NCBI GenBank assembly: GCA_018806985.1
Contig: JADANN010000302.1
Location: forward strand, 682,001 to 746,000
Length of the DNA stretch: 64,000 bases
Origin: Angiostrongylus vasorum
Lineage: Eukaryota > Nematoda > Chromadorea > Rhabditida > Metastrongylidae
Direction of reading: 5' to 3'
The notes under the pieces are model-generated. The model ran no database searches, was not told the DNA's origin, and saw only the letters and a list, made by a program, of their open reading frames with translations. Shown here piece after piece: positions 55,472 to 64,000 of this stretch; the stretch's first letter is position 1, and each line of letters begins with the position of its first letter. The translations under genes were made by a program, and so were the position numbers.

Positions 55472-55884
55472 TTGATTATACTTGCCATGGTCTTGGTTTA
55501 CCGAACCCAGAGATATGGGGAACTTGTAAGCTATGTGTTAAGGGAACTAACCAAGAACGAATCCTATGTACCACGCTACACGTGCCCCAACTAAACGCAT
55601 TTGTCGTCCTATTAGGTATTTCGGGAAATAGTGTCGAATATTTAATTTCATTTTTCTTGCAGATATGAAGCAACAGACTTCCATGGAATGTTTTGCCATT
55701 ACAAACCATTATGAAACTATAAATCGGTTTCTCGATTTTGTCGCGGCGAATTCGAAATGAGGTCTTCGATCTGTTTCTGTTCTTGTCGGTGATGTATTGA
55801 AAGCTCCATTGTAGGCAAATATACGCACAATTATTCGAGAATTATCGGGAAAAGTCGCTCCAGTCGTCCCAGCTGTTTGCATTT

Positions 55885-56580
55885 AAAGAACATTGAAATA
55901 ACAAAGAACCTTGATAAATGGATGGTCCAAGTATTGGGTGATAATCAATGGAACCGCTGTTTTGATATATCGTCAGCGCTTCTTCTAAGGAACTAAAATA
56001 ACCTATATCTCGAACGCATTGTGAACAGTGACGAGAATTAGATCCCTCTAGGAAGACCGGTCACAGTCGGCTCTGTGCTTGGACTACGGTGAGGCTCCAC
56101 AACAATTCCCAAAGCCGAAACTGCCCAAAGGAAGGTCATATTGATCCATCGGTGGTCTACAGCTGGTCTAGTGCATGAAAATCTCCCCAGTCCTGACTAA
56201 GCGATTGGGTCCGTCCAGCAGGTCGACGCAATGCACCAGAAACCTCAACGCGTGCTTTCCTCATTAGTGAACAGAAAGCGACCAATCATTCACGATAATG
56301 TGTGGCCACATTTCGCACTACTGACGCTGCAAAAGTTAAACGACGTGGGTTTCGAAGCTCCGTCTCATCTATCATACTTGCCGGTCTCCCGATTGCCCCT
56401 TCTCCAAGCATCTCGAGAATTTTGTATGAGAGAAATGCTTCAGAAAGCAACTCGAGGCCGAAACTGCAGCGACTTCGTCGTCTCCAGAGCTCCAGACTTC
56501 TGTGCAATCGAAGTACATAAGGTTGTTCTTAGTCAGCCAAGATCTGTGGACTCCAATGGCTTTTATTTCGTTTAATAGAT
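55885..56580 (+). pseudogene. Mariner-type transposase remnant
   Basis: Order in shifting frames: EITKNLDKWMVQVLGDNQWN (55895-55955) and RCFDISSALLLRN; RIVNSDE (for the catalytic 'RIVTCDEKWI'); VRLHNNSQSRN; then an open segment 56231-56575 with MHQKPQRVLSSLVNRKRPII, HDNVWPHFALLTLQKLND and FEAPSHLSYLP, ending FYFV after SVDSNG. The DNARPH Asp is kept (HDNVWPH), but PDLSP is replaced. Opposite strand to the 8.1-9.8 kb mariner. Confidence 0.78.
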
Positions 56581-57233
56581 CTTATTCTGATCTAACACAG
56601 ATTAAAACCCAAATTGTGGTTTATTGATTTGCGTGCCGGCCCACGTTTCTTTACAAGCAATCTTTGATTTTGTCCTTCAATAGAATATAAAGATTAACTA
56701 GAAGAAATCGAAAAAAGAAAGCAAATTAGGACTAACTTTCAAACGGCGACAATATGAAGGAAAAGATTTCCAAGTGCAGGGAAAGTATGCTTACTCGCAT
56801 CATCTATATCATATGTCCTTTCCCTGGTCGTCAAGTCACTCGAACGATGGCAAGTAATCGCACGGAATCATATATTTTTTCTAGAATCTTTGTGAAGATT
56901 AACCGCCAACTATGCGCTCTTACTCTTAGACGGTTGCCATTCAATGGAACTTAGTCGCTAATGGCTATACTCCACTGATTGCTAATTACGCACTAGATGT
57001 CGTGTAGACGCACCAGGGTTCGGCCATCTGACTTTCGACATCTTGGTCATGGACGAAGGCCGAATCAGGACTTTGGATTTCCTCTTTTTAACGAAGAATT
57101 TCGTTTTGCTTTCCTATTCCAATCACAAGCAGTTTTTTGCTGTTTTCTCTAGTTCCATATGTGAAAAGCGACAACAGAAATGAAGCCTATTCATTTGATT
57201 CCGAACAAAAATGAGATCTCAGAGTTAACTTAC

Positions 57234-57326
57234 CTCAACGGTCAACCACTCAGTGAGTTTTCCTAATTGAAGACCAGCTAGCACATTCTCACCTTGAATC
57301 AAATCCATAGAAACTTTCCATTCACC
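57234..57326 (-). CDS. Unidentified host exon A
   Basis: Acceptor tgtcttttag, donor GAG|gtaagt (full consensus); exactly 31 codons in phase 0: GEWKVSMDLIQGENVLAGLQ, then LGKLTEWLTVE. Splice sites and open frame make a real exon likely; no family recognised. A faintly similar string lies on minus at about 42990-43020. Confidence 0.5.
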
Positions 57327-57815
57327 CTAAAAGACAGAAATTGTTTCGCCCATTAATACTCAATTTAGTAGGGTCGTTAGTAAACTAGAAGGGATTTATT
57401 TATATAAAAGAACAAGGTTGCTTGCGGAGAAATTTCGCCTTTTGCATGATTCATTTGAACAACTGCAAAAAATAACAACCTTTCCGTTTTAGTGGGAGAT
57501 TACTAGCCGCTGGGTAAGCAAAGCTTCCGTCAATTACGACCGGAGACTGCCTTTGGTGAACAGGTATGGATTCCTTAGCACATTTATGAAGAATTCCAAG
57601 GAAAACCACGATTCTTCAGTCTTTAACACATCGGTGAGGAGAAAAAAAGCACCTTAGGTCGCCTCAGACCTCATGCACAACGTCACAACGTTCATGGCTG
57701 ATTATTGCAAAAACAACAAAATGAACAGAAGTGCTGCAATCCATAAAGAACCATACAATACAAGGAAATGGATCACCTAAGCATATTTCATAATGTATGT
57801 GATCACGGCAGGAAC

Positions 57816-58101
57816 GCGTGTGGCGCAGTAGTCGGAAGCGCCCTGCAACACAAACGTGGAATCGATATCCGCGCCCATGGCCCACTAAGGCTTCCATACC
57901 TCCGGTGTCGGCAAATTGGTACCAAACTTGTCTGGGAGGATAGCAGCACTGGCTCGATACATCGGTAGGCCACCAAGAGTCATTGTAAAGACCAAATATG
58001 CATTCAAACACCTCCAAACGATGCTTAATGGAGTCGAATGCATGGCGCATCCCCTCAGAGATTAATCAACGCCGAGAGCTTTATCCTTTATCCTTTTTAA
58101 T
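57816..58101 (+). mobile_element. tRNA-derived SINE, family 1, copy 8
   Basis: gcgtgtggcgcagtagtcgg, gtggaatcgatatccgcgcc, acatcggtaggccaccaaga, gcttaatggagtcgaatgc and tail gagagctttatcctttatcc. Confidence 0.8.
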
Positions 58102-58150
58102 CATGGAACTGATTTTACACCATGTGGGACTCACTAGTAACATCACGGCT

Positions 58151-58181
58151 CTAAGGAAGGCGAAATCGCCGAAACGTCAGC
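58151..58181 (+). ncRNA. Hammerhead core, one change
   Basis: CTAAGGA (G5 changed to A), stem II GGCG-AAAT-CGCC, GAAA, CGTCAGC. The stem is perfect, but the G5 change should abolish cleavage. Confidence 0.5.
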
Positions 58182-58189
58182 CATCGACC

Positions 58190-58229
58190 AACAACAACAA
58201 CAATAACAGCAACAACAACAACAACAACT

Positions 58230-58260
<31 letters not shown>

Positions 58261-58264
58261 CGCC

Positions 58265-58298
<34 letters not shown>

Positions 58299-58299
58299 G

Positions 58300-58332
<33 letters not shown>

Positions 58333-58335
58333 AGA
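58190..58335. repeat. (AAC)n / (GAC)n microsatellite
   Basis: Mostly AAC with a few AGC and TAC units, ending in six GACAAC-type units. Confidence 0.92.
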
Positions 58336-58399
58336 CCTATACCAACCTCGCATCAGCTAGAGAAGATCAGTTTATAAGATCATATAAATAAATATTTTC

Positions 58400-59540
58400 A
58401 CATACAATTAAGCAGGTTAGACGTCAACGACCTTTTTTTACACAACCGGACATCATACATTGTCCTTATCTTCAGCACTAATTTCGCTCTACTCGGGTTC
58501 CTATTTTCGTCATCCTCGAATATTTTCCGATTTGCGTGTAGTTTCGCGTGGATTTTGGTCTTCCTTATAAACGTTGTTAAATGCAGTCGGTTAGACCTTC
58601 CTTGGTATAATGGATAGTTGTGCGAAGCCTTTCCCAATCTTCAGCACAGGCAGTCGCTAGCCCTCTTGTATTGGATTAGCTCTTGTCATACAAGGGTGGT
58701 ACCGATTCCCCAACCCCGGGAAGTTGGGAAGCTTGGATGGCCAGGGCGCGAATCGAACGACCGTGGTAAAGACTACATTCTTCTGGGATTAGCGAGTCGG
58801 TAAAGGCGTTGTCTGGTAGGACGAAGACACTGACGTGATTCGTCATATTCCATAACTTGGGCCATATTATACATTTAGTTACTCCATGATGCTTAGTGGA
58901 GACAAAATTATGGAGCATTCTTAATGAACTAATCAAAATCGAATATTCCATGCTTTTTTGCACAAGCAGACTAATTAGTATTCACTTACAGGGTTCGTTG
59001 GCTTAACAAGGTTTCGTTAGAATCAACACAATAGAGAATACACTACCGAAACATATGGACTCGGGATCGAACCCAAGTAGAGGTACTCCTGCTTGATGAG
59101 TGTTTTGATATCGATCGAAGTAGTAGTTTTCACTCGAAGAAGATTACACATTGACCAAAGCTCGCATAAATTGAAAGAACTGAAAAGAATTCTAAAAACT
59201 TCGTGTCGTGAAGAAAAACTTCAGTTGCTCACTATCTATTCAACGCTGAAAACGGCGTGCATCGTTTTATTCTGCTTCTGTAGCAGTTAATCACAAAAAT
59301 TCGTTCTGCATTTGGTTATTAATTCTTTTCAAACTACTACATGCCACCAACGGCAGTTTTGGAAAGGAATTCACAATATTTTCATTGAAGTAGAAATCAA
59401 ACTCTCTATTCATAACGTTTTTTAAGAATATCACATTGTATCATTTTATCATTGAGCACATCGTTAAAACTGATAGAGAAGTAGTGTGTAAAAAATTACA
59501 CAGATCAAAAATGTAACAGTTTTCAAGGTTTCGAATAGAT
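58400..59540. other. SINE debris and unassigned sequence
   Basis: 58440-58610 on minus has family-2-like words (ttgtccttatcttcagcac, tcctcgaatattttccg). 58660-58900 on minus has a tRNA-like part (gcgcgaatcgaacgacc is a box B complement). 58960-59540 shows nothing I can support. Confidence 0.35.
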
Positions 59541-59554
59541 ATAATGAATGCTTG

Positions 59555-59950
59555 GATACTTGGATGGCCTGTCTCCACTGGTTGTGCAGGCAGCAACATA
59601 TTTTCCATTTTTTCAGAGTTTTGCTGGTCTAGCCATTGTGGTTTTCTGGAGTCCTGAGGTCATCGTGGCCAAACTCAGACACTCCGACACAGATCTTTAC
59701 CATCACAGGTAGTCGCAGCCTTTGTGGATCAGAGGGAGATTTGCCACCACACGACTAGTTTCATACCAGAAAGCTGGTGGATCCTGGTGCTGGTTTACTC
59801 TTGTCTAGGCCTTTTGAAAGAAACGCTGGACTCCTTCTCAGGTTGGGAGACTCTGCAGGGAGGACGAATCCCTCCGCTGTACATCGCTGACCGAAACCTA
59901 GGAACCCGTCCCAGCCACTATGAGGCGGTAAACTGTTGGGAGGAATGGAA
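59555..59950 (-). mobile_element. Short RTE-tailed element (minus copy)
   Basis: On minus: head caacagtttaccgcctcat, gttcctaggtttcgg, accaggatccaccagc, gcaaatctccctctgatcc, and end ggccatccaagtatccaag. Confidence 0.7.
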
Positions 59951-60033
59951 TGAATACGATGTTAAAATATCTGCTGCGAGGAAATCGCCAACTTTCGCGA
60001 TTTCAGCAATCCGAAATCTTTCAACTTACTCAC

Positions 60034-60172
60034 CACATCTCATTGGGAACGAATGAATTCTTGCTCTTCCCTTTCTCACAGACTACTCCAACCATGAACG
60101 AGTTCTTCTCTAAGGAAATAGAAAGTCGAAGTGGCTGATCTCCATTAACGCCTTCCTCTACCTCCATCGTTC
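60034..60172 (-). CDS. Unidentified host exon B
   Basis: Acceptor gcacgtttgtag, donor TGTG|gtgagt (full consensus). Two bases, 45 codons, two bases: TMEVEEGVNGDQPLRLSISL, then EKNSFMVGVVCEKGKSKNSF. Looks like a beta-rich domain. It does not join in phase directly to exon A, so another exon must lie between if they belong to one gene. Confidence 0.5.
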
Positions 60173-60599
60173 CTACAAACGTGCACTAGAAACAAAAAAG
60201 GCAAGCACTAACTAACTGGTCAATGACAATTTGGATAGTTCTTTAATTCGGCTGTTTGTTTTGTTCACTGACAACCCCAATATATAGTCTTATCTAAAGC
60301 CCAGTGAAGTAACTAGGATTTATATTGCGTCATAATACCTACGATTCAACGCTAGCAATTGTCATGGCACCTGTTATCTTTAGCAGATAATTCCCTAAAA
60401 AATTCATAACACATATAGGCATTGAACGATATCGGCCCAAACGAATATACATATGGGATAGTAGCATCGCCTTGACTCTCATTAATTAGTTTTAAGCCAA
60501 CTGTTGCATTTTCCATCCGAAATAAACGATGAAAATTTCATTTTTTATCATAAATAAAAGCAAAAAAATCTTCGAATATTGCGTGCATCACCAGCGCTC

Positions 60600-62995
60600 C
60601 AGTTAGTCGTCGAATGACCCGAGTAGGAATCATAAATTCTCAATTTTCCCCTTTCGCATGCAACAGCGGCCTAGTGGGCTCTCATCGTTATAGAGACCAC
60701 ATGATCACTATTTTTTCGTGGAACATTTTTCGTGAAGGACTCTGACTGTAGGGGGTTGCCTTACTGCTGTGCCCTTTATCACCTGCATCATCGGTCCCCC
60801 TGTTGATATGGAGTCATTAGAGCGGGAGACAGTAAATCTTCCATTTCTTGCTGCTACATAGAAGAGTAAACCGGTGGGATCGGCTCTTTCTAGGAACTCA
60901 CCCGGTATCATATTTTCTTCCAAAGTTTTGTGAAGAACTCTAACCATTGGGTCGCTCGTCTTCCTGCACTATGTTTGTCTTCCCGAGGAATACTGTCAGT
61001 AATGACTCTTGCCCATCGGTTTTTGTTCATGCGCACTACGTGTCCAGCCCACCTTATTTTGGCGACCCGGCACATAGAAAGGTTCCTTTGATTTTTTGAT
61101 CATTGACGTAGGTTGGAGCTTGGGATCCTCCCTGTAACTAGCGTTATGTGGGATACTCTTTGCATCATCCTCTCGACTGCGAGTTTTATAACGCTGAATG
61201 ATTTTCCTTCTCCTCAAACCAAGTTTTTGATGTGTATGTTAAAGCTGAGAGGACTGTAGAGTAGAAAGGTAGGAGCAGAGTTGGGTGTTCTTTGTTTCCC
61301 TGACTACAATCTCGATGCTAATAACTTTAAACAAGCGTTACAAAGTTGCCTAGCATTCGTTCCACTTAGCCAATGATTAAAGCTCAACTACAATCTCCGA
61401 CCGTCGATTATCACACTCGCGTTGTCTCTTTCCAATTTTAGCAAAACGGTTTCGTTGGTGGCACTGAATAAGTTTTGAAAGATTTCATCACCGTGTCGAA
61501 CTTCGCTCCGCACGTCGATGTTAATTTCGCTATGGAATGTTGATATTTTGCCTGTCAAATCCTTGCACAGCTCGTAGAGAGTTTTTTATTTACTAAGCAG
61601 AGACGCCCTGGCTGTCTAGCGCTTTCACGACTGCTTCTATCTCGACTGAGTCAAAAGCCTTGTTTAGCTCGATGAAAGTGAGACAGAGCGGTCTGATGTC
61701 CTGTCGTGATACCCCAATGATTCACGTTACTGTGTGGATGTGGTCCACCGTACTGAATGCCTTTCGAAACCCTGCTATCTGGCGTGGCTGTTCTAGTGTT
61801 CTGTCGCTTTTGTTCAGGACAACTCAATTGGATTTTTTTTGGGCGACGGACAGCAAGCAGATTAGACAGTAGTTGCAGAAATGATGGAGGTCACCACCCT
61901 AGGCAATAACACAGTCTTGGTGGTCTTCCACTAGTTAGGAACCCTGAGGCACGTAACGTGTAGACACCCGTGCCATTGTGTTTATGAGTACTCTCGGAAG
62001 GTTTTTTAGGTAATCAGATCCTATCCTTTCTGAACCTGGTGCTGTTCGATTTTTCACCGACAAAACATCATGTCGGATTTCGGAAGTGAGAATCGGTGGA
62101 ACGACATGTTCATCCTTTATTTCATATGAGGGCAAGAGGAATTGGCTATTGAGACAATAATGGATGATTTTCTTAAACACTTTTTTTAGACCCTGCAATT
62201 GTTCCGCAGGAGTGTCGGAGTGCAAACATAATTGGCGGGGTTTCGTTGCTCGGTGCGAATTACTTATGGCCTTTCACTAAGATCTTTTTTAAAGCGTTTT
62301 CATGAGTGTTTTGCAAGTTCCGATGCGCGAAGCTGTCTTTGGCTCGTGCGATTCCACGCTGGTGTATCACCTGGAGTGTTTTTGGAAACAGAAGACTTTT
62401 GGAGAATTTCGAATTCTCAGCTTCCACAGCGTTAGCGTGAAGATTTCGAATAAGCCGATCGTTTTCTTCGTCGATGTTCTCGTCAACGGCATCTTCCCAA
62501 CAACCGACTAATAAACTGAATAAGTCCAGTTTACGATAGTTTTAGAACTTCGCTTTGTGGATTTAGTGGCATTTTCTCGTTTTCGCGAGAAATAGAATTT
62601 TGCACGAAGGAGGCGATGGTCTAACCGTGTAGAATTTTGGAACAACAGCGACATCGGTTAGGCTGAAGCTTCTGTTTGCTATGATGTAGTCTATTTCGAT
62701 ATGCTATTCTCCTCCACTGGAGGATTCCCACGTCCAGCGTTGAGAGTGGGGCTTTTGGAATTGCGAGTTACCATGGATGTTCATTGTCATCATGATAAAC
62801 TCAAATAGCCCCTCACCCTACTCTTTCTATTCTAATCCGTAGATCCAAATGTAACGCTTTTCAGACGTCCTAGGTCAAATCTTAAAGCTGAATCTTCGTT
62901 GATGACCTTGAATAATACATGGTCTTCTCCGTAAAACATTTCCAAGTTCATAATGCACCTATGGAATTGAGAGGATTACAGGAGGCTCTTTAGAT
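60600..62995 (-). pseudogene. RTE-type LINE copy D, decayed
   Basis: On minus: endonuclease traces near 62600-62980 (ggagaagaccatgtattatt), RT fingers EIRHDVLSVKNRTAPGSERI near 62010-62080, palm remnants near 61450-61800, and the C-terminal domain near 60700-61080. Lesions throughout. Confidence 0.7.
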
Positions 62996-63039
62996 ACTAG
63001 CATTCAATCCTGTTTGAACCTGGACTAGGTCTCACATGG

Positions 63040-64000
63040 AGGTTGTTGACTGACGAATTAGCATACTGGGCTTTGGAAAGAAGAACCAGCATGAAGGCAC
63101 TTGCAAGAAGAAAATGGATCCTTAGTTTCATTATAGGACAGGAAGACGCAACTATTGAAGAGAGTAGGATAGAAGCCGCTGACGATCTTCTCCGCTACCC
63201 TTCTGGATGGAGTGACTGTCCTTTAGTGGGTCGGAATGCAATAATCTTAATCTTGTAATTGGCGATGCTACGACTTTCGTTGCGGGTGTTTTGCAAGCTC
63301 AGACAACAGCTGGCGATTGCCTGCGCCCGCGCGATTCCGTGCTGGTGTGCCAGTTAGTTTTTTTTTCGTTTCTGAAGAAACGGCCTTCTAACCCTTGAAT
63401 TTCATTGCGACAACGTGTGAAGATGTTGAATGAGCTTGTCGCATCCTTCATCGATGCTACCAGTAGCAGCGTATTCCTAAAAACCGACGATTGATCCTAA
63501 CAAATTCCAATTTTCGGTGGTTTTCGGGATTGGTTTCTCAAACTTTGCGTCTTTCTATGCTTTTCACATAAACGATATTTCGCGCGAAGGGGGCGATGAT
63601 CCGGTCCAATGCAAAATATGGCGCGACAGTAAAATCGGTTAGGTAATATTTTCGATTTACTATGATATGGTTTTCTTCACAATGGCACTCTTTGTTGGGA
63701 GTCCCTCACACTCAAAGTTGAGAAAGGGAATTCTGAAATGAATTATGGTCTTCCTCATCGTGTTAAACTCTGCCGCTTACTCTATTCACTTCATTACAAT
63801 CCGTGTTTTTCCAGTGTGACGTTCTTCAAATATTCTCCTGGCACCAATGCTATCGTTTTAATCTTTAATGATAATTTTGAAGAATGTATAGCCACCTCTG
63901 TAAAACTTCTACAACTTAAATATTCAACGCTTCGACGTCGTCTTTACCATAGCTTCATGTGGGTGCGTGAATGACGAAGAATTCCAAAGCTGTTGCTGAT
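63040..64000 (-). pseudogene. RTE-type LINE copy E, partial, continues past the window
   Basis: Repeats the 62.2-62.9 kb part of copy D in the same orientation (cttgtaattggcgatgctac; gcgcgattccgtgctggtgt; aagggggcgatgatccg). Copies D and E are thus two adjacent same-strand RTE pieces. Confidence 0.62.

Larger units (their letters stand above)
58140..58360 (+). mobile_element. Penelope-like tail with hammerhead, expanded by (AAC)n
   Basis: The hammerhead is followed within 10 bases by about 150 bases of AAC repeats (58190-58335) and then accaacctcgcatcagctag. That resembles the aacaacctcg... ending of other tails, so the microsatellite appears to have grown inside the tail. Confidence 0.55.

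Noticed and set aside
57998..58360. Asn-rich protein
   Set aside because: The frame is the (AAC)n microsatellite joined to SINE sequence.

Overview
This is repeat-dense eukaryotic DNA from a nematode, most likely a clade V strongylid and probably hookworm-like. The evidence is degenerate arrays of the nematode telomere unit TTAGGC, RTE and Penelope-like retroelements of a type I associate with hookworm genomes, a nematode-style class 2 (LIPS-type) lipase gene with many small exons, and GT-AG exons spread over kilobases. No database search was possible, so species and family names rest on recognition only.

Host genes are few and scattered. (1) Plus strand, 150-11939: three exons of a TTC39-like TPR protein (150-362, 11305-11410, 11729-11939); the exons that should lie between the first two were not found. 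(2) Minus strand, 49278-39071: a nine-exon class 2 triacylglycerol lipase of about 304 residues. It is readable from start codon to stop with phase-compatible junctions, and its second intron holds an almost full-length RTE element. (3) Minus strand, about 60.2-52.6 kb: five exons with good splice signals from one or more genes I cannot identify; three of them are phase-compatible in series.

Everything else is mobile DNA. RTE-type LINEs: copies at 4.2-7.1 (+), 17.3-19.9 (-), 44.2-47.7 (+), 60.6-63.0 (-) and 63.0-64.0 kb (-); a second RTE family at 35.1-37.7 (+); short RTE 3-prime tails at 33.5, 51.7 and 59.6 kb. Penelope-like elements (PLEs), some with reverse transcriptase or GIY-YIG remnants, lie at 0, 2.7, 7.1, 15.2, 16.9, 20.0, 22.7, 30.1, 37.7, 53.4 and 58.1 kb. 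Most of their 3-prime tails carry a hammerhead-ribozyme core. A BEL/Pao LTR retrotransposon (23400-31823, coded on minus) has gag zinc knuckles, protease, RT, RNase H, integrase, a primer-binding site and a polypurine tract. It sits inside a (GCCTAA)-type interstitial telomeric array. Two solo LTRs of the same family lie in opposite orientation at 13.9 and 20.6 kb. Mariner remnants lie at 8.1-9.8 (-) and 55.9-56.6 kb (+). A tRNA-derived SINE occurs eight times, always on plus, and two further tRNA-like SINE families occur. Microsatellites (TA, TCA, AAC, CA) fill several gaps.

The most interesting signals are the set of hammerhead cores, including a head-to-head pair; the BEL element lodged in telomere-like repeats with a rearranged 5-prime LTR; the lipase whose expected catalytic His is Arg; the strand-biased SINE set; and a foldback element with about 54-bp inverted ends that carry a hammerhead-like sequence.
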